Source: UBA1801 sp035353395 | Lineage (GTDB): Bacteria; Acidobacteriota; Holophagae; Holophagales; Holophagaceae | Reading direction: 5' to 3' | Assembly (NCBI GenBank): GCA_035353395.1 | Contig: DAOPZL010000017.1 | Span: forward strand, 1 to 49,435 | DNA: 49,435 bases | Shown here: in pieces, positions 8,519 through 16,415 of the stretch | How positions within the stretch are numbered: position 1 is the stretch's first letter | How the letters are laid out: each line of letters begins with the position of its first letter | The notes under the pieces: generated by a model | Seen by the model: the letters and a program-made list of their open reading frames with translations, nothing else | Told to the model about the DNA's origin: nothing | The model's database searches: none | Made by a program: the position numbers and the translations under genes

Positions 8519-9095
8519 TTGGGCCTCCTGGGGGGACAACCTGACGATGGGGCTGGGGCTGGGTCGAGACTGCGAGGAGCCCGGCCCCGGCACGCGGGCC
8601 GGTCGGCGTTCAGCGGAACGCCACCCGGGGGACCAGGATCCTGGAAACGCGGATCGTGGCCAGGTACAGCGTGTCAATCACTAGATCACAACCGCAGTAT
8701 AAAAAGTCGGGCTTGAGAGTCAAGATTTTTCATTCCTTAGCTAAAAAATTATTCACCATCTTCTCCGCCTGGAACCTTGCCATCCTCAAGTTTCCGTCGT
8801 TCCTCCTCCCTTCCAAGAGCAAGGGCTCGAAAAAACGGGAAGGGCCTGCCTCCGGAGCCTCCCGGCGCGTCCCGAGAGGGTCCCCGGGAAATCCGGGACG
8901 GTCCTGGCCGACCGCGGATCGTGCTCTGCCGGAGACATGCCGGGGTCCGGCATGGCAGAATCAGCCCGCAGAGATGTGAACATGCATGCCTGTGCGTCCT
9001 GGACCGGCCTTGGTCCGTGCGCATGGCCGTCTCGACGGCCCACAACCGCCACGCGCGCGTGGCCTTCCCTCAATTCCAAGTCGAAGGAGCAGTCA
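8519..9095. other. Divergent intergenic region between xdhA-like gene and BMP gene
   Basis: This 577-nt stretch has no credible gene. It holds the leftward promoter and AT-rich palindrome (8696-8753). The 8760-9090 part is GC-rich and shows no clear rightward promoter beyond the ribosome binding site AAGGAG at 9084-9089. Confidence 0.7.
8696..8753 (-). promoter_or_regulatory. Promoter and AT-rich palindromic operator for the xdh-yge operon
   Basis: On the minus strand, TTGACT (8718-8723), a 16-nt spacer and TATACT (8696-8701) form a good sigma70-type promoter. Just upstream, 8725-8753 is an AT-rich imperfect palindrome reading AATAATTTT, AG, GAAT, AAAAAT. A very similar element lies at 15246-15275 and a related one at 25638-25667. 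A shared purine regulator is inferred. Confidence 0.65.
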
Positions 9096-10175
9096 ATGAT
9101 GAGCAAGCGCACTCTCAAGTTCCTGGGCACGGCGGCCGTGCTGGCCTCCGCATCGCTGCTCGGCGCCCAGACCCCCATCAAGGTCGGCTTCGTCTACGTC
9201 GGGCCCATCGGCGACTGCGGCTGGACCTTCCAGCACGACCTGGGTCGCAGGCAGCTCGAGACCGCGCTGAAGGGCAAGGTGACCACCCAGTTCGTCGAGA
9301 ACGTGCCCGAGGGCGCGGACTCCGAGCGCGTCATCCGCGAGATGGCCCAGAGCGGCTGCAAGGTCGTCTTCGCCACCTCCTTCGGCTACATGAACCCGGC
9401 CCTCAACGTGGCCAAGCAGTTCCCCAACACCGTCTTCATGCACTGCACCGGCTACAAGACCTCCCCGAACCTCGGCCAGTACAACGGCCGCTTCTACGAA
9501 GGCCGGTACCTGAACGGCGTCGTCGCGGGCAGGATGACCAAGAGCAACATCGCCGGCTACGTGGCCTCCTATCCGATCCCCGAAGTGGTCATGGGCATCA
9601 ACGCCTTCACCCGCGGCATGCGGAGCGTGAATCCCAAGGCCGAGGTGCGCGTGGTCTGGGTGAACTCCTGGTACGACCCCGGCAAGGAGCGCGAAGCCGC
9701 CATGACCCTGATCGCCCAGGGCGCCGACATGATCACCCACGAGACGGATTCCCCCGCCGCCAACCAGGCCGCCGAGGAGAAGGGCGTCCGCGTGTTCGCC
9801 TACAACTCCGACGAGATCAAGTACGCGCCCAAGGCCCAGACGGGCGGCGTCATGCTCACCTGGGGCGACTACTACGTGAAGACCGTCAAGGACGTCATGG
9901 CGGGCAAGTGGAAGAGCGGAAGCATCTGGGGCGGCCTCAAGGACGGCTTCATCAAGATGCTGCCCCTGAGCCCCTCGGTTCCCAAGGACGTCCAGGCGCA
10001 GGTCAAGAAGATCGAGGACCAGATCGTCGCCGGCAAGTTCCATCCCTTCCAGGGCCCCGTCGTGGACCAGGACGGCAAGGTGCGCGTGCCCGCCGGCCAG
10101 ACCATCAGCGACCATGACCTGGAGAAGATGGACTTCTTCGTCCAGGGCGTGGCTTCCAAGCTGCCCGGCAAGTAG
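9096..10175 (+). CDS. BMP-family (nucleoside/purine) periplasmic binding protein
   Basis: A 359-aa solute-binding protein of the BMP/Med lipoprotein family, which binds purine nucleosides or bases. Residues 1-25 are a signal peptide ending in LLGAQ with no lipobox cysteine, so a free periplasmic protein is expected. GFVYVGPIGDCGWT near the mature N terminus holds the conserved tryptophan region, and FYEGRYLNGVVAG is the typical hinge segment. AAGGAG lies 6 nt before ATG 9096; longer upstream starts lack support. It closely resembles the binding protein at 20624-21697. It stands alone without permease genes, divergent from the xdh operon, so it probably shares an importer encoded elsewhere in the island. 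Confidence 0.9.
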   Translation: MMSKRTLKFLGTAAVLASASLLGAQTPIKVGFVYVGPIGDCGWTFQHDLGRRQLETALKGKVTTQFVENVPEGADSERVIREMAQSGCKVVFATSFGYMNPALNVAKQFPNTVFMHCTGYKTSPNLGQYNGRFYEGRYLNGVVAGRMTKSNIAGYVASYPIPEVVMGINAFTRGMRSVNPKAEVRVVWVNSWYDPGKEREAAMTLIAQGADMITHETDSPAANQAAEEKGVRVFAYNSDEIKYAPKAQTGGVMLTWGDYYVKTVKDVMAGKWKSGSIWGGLKDGFIKMLPLSPSVPKDVQAQVKKIEDQIVAGKFHPFQGPVVDQDGKVRVPAGQTISDHDLEKMDFFVQGVASKLPGK

Positions 10176-10184
10176 CCTTCACGC

Positions 10185-10239
10185 GGCCCCGTCCCTTCCG
10201 GCCCGCCTCGGGGAGGAGGGCGCCTGCCGGGACGGGGCC
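10185..10239 (+). terminator. Stem-loop downstream of BMP gene
   Basis: A perfect 11-bp inverted repeat pairs GGCCCCGTCCC (10185-10195) with 10229-10239, 9 nt after the stop codon. Only a weak T-containing tail follows, so termination strength is uncertain. Confidence 0.5.
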
Positions 10240-10279
10240 CATTCTATCGTTGGAGTGAATGGGTCCCCTGGAGGTCGTC

Positions 10280-11818
10280 ATGCGATGGATTCGGAATGGT
10301 TTCGGCAGGTTCGTCTGCTGTTTCGCGGCCTGCGCCGGAGGGATGCGGGCCGGTCATCCCGCCTTCGAGGGCCTGGATGCGGAAACCCAGGCGGTGCTGG
10401 GCATCTTCGAGGAGATCTCCCGGGTTCCCCGCTGCTCCGGCCATGAGGCCGCCATCGGCAGATGGCTGACGGAGTGGGGGAAGGCGCACGGCTTCCGGGT
10501 GGACGGCGACCGGGGCGGGAACGTGTTCATCCGGGTGCCCGCGACGCCGGGGCGCGAGACTGCTCCGGGCATCATCCTCCAGGCCCACATGGACATGGTG
10601 TGCCAGAAGGATCCCGCCTCGCCCCACGATTTCTCCAAGGATCCCATCACGCTCCTGCGGGACGGCGACTGGCTCAAGGCGGACCGGACCACCCTGGGCG
10701 CCGACGACGGCATCGGCATGGCCGTCGCGCTGTCCATCGCCCTGGACCCCGGCATCGCCCATCCGCCCCTGGAACTCATGTTCACGACCGGCGAGGAGAC
10801 GACGGGCCTGGGCGTGGATACCCTCGAGCGGGCGAACATCGACGGGAAGGTGCTCATCAACCTGGACTCGGAAGAGGAAGGGATGCTGATCATCGGGGAC
10901 GCCTCCTCCACGAGGAGCACGATCACCGCCCTCCTGGAATCGGAGGCCCTGCCTCCCGATCTTCAGGTCTTCACCCTGCGCGTGGACGGCCTGCGCGGAG
11001 GGCACTCCGGCCTCGACATCCTCAAGCCCCGCGCCAACGCCATCAAGGTCGCAGCCCGGGCCCTGGACGCCCTCCAGACGGCCGCGGGGGCCCGGCTGGT
11101 GGCCATCCAGGGCGGCACGGCGCGCAACGCCATCCCCCGGACGGCGGAAGTCCGGATCGCCCTCGCTCCGGGGGCGGGGGACCAGGCCCTCGGGATCCTG
11201 CGGGACCTCGAGGCGGCGATCCGGAAGGAATGCGGGAGCGAGGACCCGGATCTCAGGCTCTCCCTCGAACCCGACGGCGGAGCTCGCCCGGGGACTGCAT
11301 TCCGGGGGGACGCAACCGCCCGCCTCGCCGCGCTGCTGCTCGCCCTGCCCAACGGAGTGGCCGGGATGGACGCACGGTTCCCCGGCATCCCGGAGACCTC
11401 CAACAGCCTGGGGATCATCGAATCCGACAGCACCGGCGTGGTCGTCCAGAGCATGCAGCGGGGCTCTGTCGCGTCCAGGCTCGACGAGCTGGGGCGGAAG
11501 ATCTCGGCGGCCGCCGCTTCGGCCGGCGCCTCGGCCAACACCAGCGCGGCCAGGTCGCCCTGGCTGACGGCCCCGGACGCCGACGTCGTGCGACGGTGCA
11601 AGGCCGCCTATGCGCGGGTGTTCGGCCACGCTCCGGCCGTCTCCGTGATCCACGGCGGGCTCGAGTGCTCGGGCATCTCCCGGAAGGGCGGGGGGCTGGA
11701 CACCGTCTCCATCGGCCCGACCCTCCAGAATCCGCATTCTCCCGCCGAGCGGGTCTTCATCCCCTCGGTGAAGAAGGTGCGGGACCTCCTGGTGGCCGTG
11801 CTGGAGGACTACCGCTGA
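10280..11818 (+). CDS. pepD: PepD-like M20 aminoacyl-histidine (Xaa-His) dipeptidase
   Basis: A 512-aa M20C metallopeptidase. Signature segments of the PepD family are present: ILQAHMDMVCQK (metal ligands), KADRTTLGADDGIGMA (bridging Asp) and FTTGEETTGLG (catalytic Glu pair). The lid domain has LRGGHSGLDI, and a late INDIR-like HGGLECSGI holds a histidine. Start ATG 10280 has GGAGG 5 nt upstream; ATG 10259 is an alternative. Residues 1-30 (Arg-rich, then FVCCFAACAGG) look like an export signal, which cytoplasmic PepD proteins lack. It lies 104 nt after the BMP gene. Family members split small dipeptides such as carnosine. Its role beside purine genes is unknown. Confidence 0.88.
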   Translation: MRWIRNGFGRFVCCFAACAGGMRAGHPAFEGLDAETQAVLGIFEEISRVPRCSGHEAAIGRWLTEWGKAHGFRVDGDRGGNVFIRVPATPGRETAPGIILQAHMDMVCQKDPASPHDFSKDPITLLRDGDWLKADRTTLGADDGIGMAVALSIALDPGIAHPPLELMFTTGEETTGLGVDTLERANIDGKVLINLDSEEEGMLIIGDASSTRSTITALLESEALPPDLQVFTLRVDGLRGGHSGLDILKPRANAIKVAARALDALQTAAGARLVAIQGGTARNAIPRTAEVRIALAPGAGDQALGILRDLEAAIRKECGSEDPDLRLSLEPDGGARPGTAFRGDATARLAALLLALPNGVAGMDARFPGIPETSNSLGIIESDSTGVVVQSMQRGSVASRLDELGRKISAAAASAGASANTSAARSPWLTAPDADVVRRCKAAYARVFGHAPAVSVIHGGLECSGISRKGGGLDTVSIGPTLQNPHSPAERVFIPSVKKVRDLLVAVLEDYR

Positions 11819-11821
11819 GGG

Positions 11822-13420
11822 TCACCGCGGCAGGAAGCAGGCGTGATTCTCCTTGAAAGGGGCGTTCAGGTCGCCCAGGATCCCCTTCACCACAGCATCC
11901 TTGAAGAAGCGCGCCGCGAGCCAGTGGCGCGCTTCCAGTCTCGGGTGGGAGGCGCCGCAGTGGAAGTCGCTGTAGAGGGACAGGTCCGTGTCCGCGCCGA
12001 ACGGGCTGAGGCGCGTGATGCCGTAGCGTTCCGGCGCCTCGTGCATGGGGCTGCGCTTGGGCAGGTTGAGGAGGGAGGCGTTCAGGTCGTGGAGGGACGC
12101 GGCCTCGGCCTGGACGAAGGCGAGGGTCTCCTCGCGGTCGGCGTCGGATTCCGTGGGGAGGCCGAACAGGAGGTAGGCGTGGTTCTTGATCCCCGCCGCG
12201 GCGCTGCTGCGCAGGACCTGCCGGGCCTGTCCGGGAGACACGCCCTTGTCCATCATGGCCAGCAGGCGCGGGGACGCCGTCTCCAGACCCCACTGGAGCA
12301 TGGCGCAGCCCCCCTCGGCCAGGTGGCGCATGAAGTCCGGGTCCGCGAAGCGGGCCTCCATCCGGGCGAAGCCGTGCCAGCGAAGGGGCAGACGCCGCCG
12401 CTGGATCCCCTCGGCCACCTGGTCGAGCAGGGCGGGGGAGAGGGCCGAGTCCGTGAGGTGCAGCATGGCGCCCTCCGGGAACCTGGCGGCGACCTTTTCC
12501 AGCCACTCCGGCAGGGCGTCGCGGCCGCCCGGGCGATGGGCCGGGTGCAGGTAGTCGGGACAGAAGGTGCACCGGCGCCAGTAGCAGCCCCGGCCCAGGG
12601 CGACCGGGACGATGGGCATGGGAGCCAGGTAGTCCTCCCAGGAAATGTCGTCGAAGTCGGGCGCCAGCACGTCCTTGGGCCCTGAGGCCGTCCCTCCCAG
12701 CTCCCGGGCCAGGGCTTCCATCTCGGCCTCGCCGGACGTGGGGAAGACCCGGTCGAAGAGGGGGAAGGCCAGGGGGGCGCCCACGGCGCTCCAGCAGGCC
12801 ATGAGCGGGCCTCCGGCCAGGCGGAGCACGGACGGCAGCCTTTCCTGGAGGAGGAAGGCCAGGCGGAACCCCGCGAACGCCTGGTTCAGGAAGGTGAAGG
12901 AGAGCGCCGCGTGGGTGGTGCCCTCCCGCGCCAGCCTCGGGATCAGGTCTTCGAGGTAATAGGCGTCGAAGGGCCCCGGCGTTCGGGCCATGGCCTCCAG
13001 GTCCTCGGAGCGGTGGGGCCGGCGGTCCTTCACCTCCACGTCGGCCACGCGGAGCCGGAAGCCTCCGGATGCGAAGGACGCCAGGCGCAGGGCGTTGACC
13101 AGCTGGTTCGCCGCGGAACTGTAGACGCGGCGGTCGAGGTAGGTCGCGGGCCGCCGGAGCGCGGCTCCGCCCAGGTCCGTTCCCCTGGCCGCCTGCCGGA
13201 AGGCCGAGAGCAGGCCTCGGGAGCAGCCCCCCGCCTCCGCCCGCCGCAACTCCTCCTCCAGGCGCCGGGGCTCCAGCAGGTGGCGGTACCAGCCGATGCT
13301 CGCGTCCACCGCGTGGGCGTCCACGCCCCGGGCCTGGAGCCATCTGGCCGCCGCGGCGGCGGAGAGGCCGGGTTCGGCGGGCTTGATGAGCGGGGGGGTG
13401 ATGAAGGCGATTCGGGTCAT
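11822..13420 (-). CDS. B12-binding-domain-type radical SAM protein
   Basis: A 532-aa protein. The N-terminal half resembles a cobalamin-binding fold (RIAFITPPLIKPAEPG start, LAGGPLMACWSAVG). The radical SAM domain starts at GRGCYWRRCTFCPDY. Cysteines are spaced C-x4-C-x2-C rather than the classic C-x3-C-x2-C, a variant I associate with the GCYW-type group. Downstream, QWGLETASPRLLAMMDKG and AYLLFGLPTESDADREE are standard radical SAM beta-strand motifs. No canonical corrinoid-binding DxHxxG is evident. ATG 13420 fits the domain start; GTG 13453 is an alternative. The gene is convergent with the dipeptidase gene (3-nt gap) and divergent from GMP reductase. Function unknown. Confidence 0.8.
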   Translation of the reverse strand: MTRIAFITPPLIKPAEPGLSAAAAARWLQARGVDAHAVDASIGWYRHLLEPRRLEEELRRAEAGGCSRGLLSAFRQAARGTDLGGAALRRPATYLDRRVYSSAANQLVNALRLASFASGGFRLRVADVEVKDRRPHRSEDLEAMARTPGPFDAYYLEDLIPRLAREGTTHAALSFTFLNQAFAGFRLAFLLQERLPSVLRLAGGPLMACWSAVGAPLAFPLFDRVFPTSGEAEMEALARELGGTASGPKDVLAPDFDDISWEDYLAPMPIVPVALGRGCYWRRCTFCPDYLHPAHRPGGRDALPEWLEKVAARFPEGAMLHLTDSALSPALLDQVAEGIQRRRLPLRWHGFARMEARFADPDFMRHLAEGGCAMLQWGLETASPRLLAMMDKGVSPGQARQVLRSSAAAGIKNHAYLLFGLPTESDADREETLAFVQAEAASLHDLNASLLNLPKRSPMHEAPERYGITRLSPFGADTDLSLYSDFHCGASHPRLEARHWLAARFFKDAVVKGILGDLNAPFKENHACFLPR

Positions 13421-13518
13421 GGTCGGAGGGCGTCCGGGAAGGATGCCTTCCACGAATCACACGAACCCGCGCGGAATGCACGAGGAAATACCCGCCGGTC
13501 GGGAGCGCCAGGGAATCC

Positions 13519-13549
13519 TGGACATGGACTCCGGGAAATGCGCTACACT
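13519..13549 (+). promoter_or_regulatory. Weak candidate promoter for GMP reductase
   Basis: TGGACA (13519-13524), a 19-nt spacer and TACACT (13544-13549) precede the gene by about 100 nt. The spacing is long and the -35 is imperfect, so this is tentative. Confidence 0.3.
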
Positions 13550-13648
13550 CGTTCCCCTGCGCCCGGAACTGCGGTGATCGGAATCACGCGGATCCGTCCG
13601 TTGCCGGTCCGGACGACGCCCTGTCCGTTCTTGTCATCGAGGAAAGCC

Positions 13649-14659
13649 ATGCCTGAAGCCGCGATCACCTTCGACGATGTCCTCCTCGTTCCCGCCTACA
13701 ACCACCATGATTCCCGGCGCATCGTCGAGATCGGCATGACCGACAAGACGGGCAAGCTGTCCCTGGGTCTTCCGGTCATGACCGCCAACATGGACACGCT
13801 CACGGCGGACGGCATGGCCAACTTCATCGGCGCGAAGGGCGGCATCGGCGTCCTCCACCGCTTCAGCTCCATCGAGGACAACCTCGAGATGTTCAAGCGG
13901 TGCACGACGCCTGTCTTCGTGTCCGTGGGCACCTCCGAGCAGGAGATCGCGCGGGTCGATGCCCTGAAGAGCGCGGGCGCCCAGTACTTCTGCGTGGACG
14001 TGGCCCACGGGCACGCGAAGTACGTCGGGAAGATGATCAAGCGCATGCGCGAGATGCTCCCCAACGAGTGCATCATGGCCGGCAACGTGGCCACCTACGC
14101 GGGGGCGGACTACCTGGCTTCCGTGCATGCCGACATCATCAAGGTCGGCATCGGACCGGGCAGCGTGTGCACCACCCGCATCAAGACCGGCTTCGGCGTG
14201 CCCCAGCTCACCGCCATCAGCGAGTGCGCCCGGGCGGACCGGTCCATCGTCGCGGACGGGGGCATCCGGACCCCGGGGGACGTGGTCAAGGCCCTGGCGT
14301 TCGGGGCGGATTTCGTCATGATCGGCGGCATGCTCGCGGGGACGCGGCCCACGCCCGGGGACCCGATCCAGGACGAGAGCGGGAAGGCCTGGAAGGTCTA
14401 CCGCGGGATGGCCAGCCGCGAGGTGGCCGAGGACCACCTGGGCGGCCTCACGGACTGGAAGACGGCCGAGGGGATCTCCACCAAGGTTCCCTACCGGGAG
14501 GACGAGGACCAGATCATCGCCGACATCGTGGGAGGCCTGCGCTCCGGGATGACCTACGCCGGCGCCAACACCATCCGCGAGCTCCAGCGCAAGCTCGACT
14601 ACCGGATCATCACCCCGGCCGCCCGCATCGAGAGCCTGCCCCACAAGATCATGATGTAG
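13649..14659 (+). CDS. guaC: GMP reductase (IMPDH/GMPR family)
   Basis: A 336-aa TIM-barrel enzyme of the IMPDH/GMPR family without CBS domains, the length of GMP reductase. The catalytic cysteine loop is GIGPGSVCTTR followed by KTGFGVPQL. The substrate phosphate-binding segments VADGGIRTPGDVVKAL and DFVMIGGMLAG are clear. The C-terminal flap region YRGMASREVAEDHLGG and LRSGMTYAGA fits GuaC more than IMPDH. It would convert GMP plus NADPH to IMP and ammonia, sending guanine nucleotides into the hypoxanthine/xanthine route. The start has GAGGAAA upstream. It sits between the radical SAM gene (divergent) and a guanine-deaminase-like gene (convergent, 13-nt gap). Confidence 0.88.
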   Translation: MPEAAITFDDVLLVPAYNHHDSRRIVEIGMTDKTGKLSLGLPVMTANMDTLTADGMANFIGAKGGIGVLHRFSSIEDNLEMFKRCTTPVFVSVGTSEQEIARVDALKSAGAQYFCVDVAHGHAKYVGKMIKRMREMLPNECIMAGNVATYAGADYLASVHADIIKVGIGPGSVCTTRIKTGFGVPQLTAISECARADRSIVADGGIRTPGDVVKALAFGADFVMIGGMLAGTRPTPGDPIQDESGKAWKVYRGMASREVAEDHLGGLTDWKTAEGISTKVPYREDEDQIIADIVGGLRSGMTYAGANTIRELQRKLDYRIITPAARIESLPHKIMM

Positions 14660-14672
14660 CGCCGCGCCGGCG

Positions 14673-15188
14673 TCAGCGCCCTTGCCAGAAGCCTTCGTGC
14701 AGGGCGGCGATCTCCGCCTCGACCTCGGGGAAGGGCCCGTGGACCAGGATGCGCTTCTGGCTGTGCTCGAAGACGAAGCGCGAGGGGATGTCCATGGTCG
14801 GATTCTCGGAGCTGTCCCCCGTCAGGGCCATCAGCCGGCGCTCGTCCATGCCGTAGACCAGCCTGCCGATGTTGGCCCAGTACTGGGTCGCCGCGCACAT
14901 GGCGCAGGGCTCGACGGTGGTGTAGAGGGTGCATTCCCAGAGGTAGCCGCTCGAGAAGTTCATGTCGGCCGTGCGCGCGAGCACGGATTCCGCATGGTTG
15001 ACCGTGCTCACGTTGCCCTGCTCCAGGAGCACGGACTCGTGGTCCGGTCCCACCAGGATGGCGCCGAAGGGGTGGTGGCCCATGGCGACGGCCCGCCTGG
15101 CGATCTCGTTGGCCCGGCGGAGATGGCGGACCATCTGGTCCCGGGAGGGGGCCGGCCGTTCCGGCGCGGGTAGGTCTTGAAGGCTCAT
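14673..15188 (-). CDS. guaD: Guanine-deaminase-like nucleobase deaminase (CDA fold)
   Basis: A 171-aa zinc-dependent deaminase of the cytidine-deaminase superfamily. NHAESVL carries the zinc histidine and proton-shuttling glutamate, and TVEPCAMCAATQYW the two zinc cysteines. The QYWANIGRLVYG segment following the motif matches the guanine deaminase/tRNA-adenosine deaminase group. GGAG lies 8 nt before ATG 15188; an upstream ATG at 15239 lacks such a site. Guanine to xanthine is the likely reaction given the xanthine dehydrogenases and GMP reductase around it, but another nucleobase is possible. It is divergently transcribed from the BMP-ABC operon, with an AT-rich palindrome between them. Confidence 0.78.
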   Translation of the reverse strand: MSLQDLPAPERPAPSRDQMVRHLRRANEIARRAVAMGHHPFGAILVGPDHESVLLEQGNVSTVNHAESVLARTADMNFSSGYLWECTLYTTVEPCAMCAATQYWANIGRLVYGMDERRLMALTGDSSENPTMDIPSRFVFEHSQKRILVHGPFPEVEAEIAALHEGFWQGR

Positions 15189-15245
15189 GTCTGACGCTCC
15201 GAGGACCGGCTGAATGGCACGGGATGTCCCAGGATTCATGATGAG

Positions 15246-15275
15246 TAATAATTTTCAAGTTGTGAATAAAAATTA
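15246..15275. promoter_or_regulatory. AT-rich palindromic candidate operator between guaD-like and BMP-ABC operon
   Basis: TAATTTT and AAAATTA arms are separated by 13 nt. Read on the plus strand the element has AATAATTTT, AG, GAAT, AAAAAT in the same order and nearly the same spacing as the element at 8725-8753 read on the minus strand. It lies in a 143-nt divergent region and could serve both genes. Confidence 0.5.
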
Positions 15276-15331
15276 GCTCGTCCAGCTCCGCGGCCCTGCT
15301 ACTGTGGGTTTGTTCCCTCAGGAGATCCGCC

Positions 15332-16327
15332 ATGAAAAGAACTTTGCTCACGCTCGTGGCCGCCCTCGCCGTCGCCGGCAGCCTGTCCGCGGCTCCCAAG
15401 TCCAAGGTCCGCGTCGCCCTCATCGTCGAATCGACCGTGGACGACAAGGGCTGGTGCCAGGCCATGCACGACGCCATCAAGACCACCCAGAAGAAGTACG
15501 GCAACAACCTGGTCGAGTACAGCTACAGCGAGAAGATGAAGCCCGTGGACGCCGGCTCCGCCGCGCGGCAGTATGCCTCCAAGGGCTTCGACATCATCAT
15601 CTGCCATGGCGCCCAGTACAAGAACCTCGTCCTGGAGATGGCCGAGGAGTTCCCCAAGACCTCCTTCGCCTTCGGGACCAGCGCCGAGATCGGCCCCAAG
15701 AACGTCTTCACCTACATGCCCGAGAGCGAGCAGACGGGCTACCTGAACGGCATCATCGCAGGCAAGGTCACCAAGGCCAACATCATCGGAAACGTCGGCC
15801 CGGTCGACGGCGGCGATTCGGCCCGCTACAACCGCGGCTTCTACCTCGGCGTCAAGGCCGTCAACCCCAAGGCGAGCATCAAGCTGGCCTACACGGGCAG
15901 CTTCGGCGACTTCGTCAAGGCCGCCGAACTCGCCCACACGGACATCAAGGCGGGCGCGGACGTGCTCACCGGCGCTTCCCAGCAGGCGACCGGCGCGCTC
16001 CGGGCCGTCGCCGAGTACAAGGACAAGAAGATCTGGTGGCTCGGACAGGATACCGAGCAGCTGACCATGCCCGAGAGCTTCAAGGTCATCGCCGCCGCCA
16101 GCTACGACTACACGGCGGTGGTGGAGGGGATCATCAGCAAGCGCGAGGCCAAGGTACTGGGCGGGGAGAACATCCCCATGAACTTCGCCAACGGCGGCTT
16201 CGTCTACCAGTTCAACGACAAGGTCGGCTCGGTGCTCACGCCGGACATCCGGAAGGCCGTGAATGCCGCCCTGAAGGACATGAAGGCCGGCAAGCTGAAG
16301 CTCGACTGGAAGGTCGAGATGAAGTAG
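15332..16327 (+). CDS. BMP-family nucleoside-binding protein of ABC importer 1
   Basis: A 331-aa BMP-family binding protein. Residues 1-21 form a signal peptide (MKRTLLTLVAALAVAGSLSA) without lipobox. The mature start VRVALIVESTVDDKGW keeps the conserved tryptophan; later FIIC-like GFDIIICHGAQY, ESEQTGYLNGIIAG and WWLGQDTEQ are family segments. It is only distantly similar to the other two BMP proteins in the window, suggesting a different ligand. AGGAG precedes the ATG. It heads a four-gene importer operon with ATPase and two permeases; a stem-loop after it may let the binding protein be made in excess. Confidence 0.92.
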   Translation: MKRTLLTLVAALAVAGSLSAAPKSKVRVALIVESTVDDKGWCQAMHDAIKTTQKKYGNNLVEYSYSEKMKPVDAGSAARQYASKGFDIIICHGAQYKNLVLEMAEEFPKTSFAFGTSAEIGPKNVFTYMPESEQTGYLNGIIAGKVTKANIIGNVGPVDGGDSARYNRGFYLGVKAVNPKASIKLAYTGSFGDFVKAAELAHTDIKAGADVLTGASQQATGALRAVAEYKDKKIWWLGQDTEQLTMPESFKVIAAASYDYTAVVEGIISKREAKVLGGENIPMNFANGGFVYQFNDKVGSVLTPDIRKAVNAALKDMKAGKLKLDWKVEMK

Positions 16328-16330
16328 CGG

Positions 16331-16394
16331 GGCCTGTCCCGACTCGGTCCCGGAGGCCGCCTCGGCGGGTCCCCGGGACCGTGCCCGTCAGGCC
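16331..16394 (+). terminator. Intercistronic stem-loop (attenuator-like)
   Basis: Nested inverted repeats: GGCCTG (16331-16336) pairs with CAGGCC (16389-16394), and inside it CGGTCCCGG (16345-16353) pairs with 16373-16381. It lies between the binding-protein and ATPase genes. No T tract follows, so partial termination or mRNA protection is likelier than a full stop. Confidence 0.5.
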
Positions 16395-16415
16395 GGTCAT
16401 TCCAGGGGAGCGCGC

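Noticed and set aside
6116..8716. 866-aa plus-strand open frame across the xdhA-like gene
   Set aside because: The minus strand encodes a clear molybdenum hydroxylase; the plus frame is His/Gly/Asp-rich shadow sequence.
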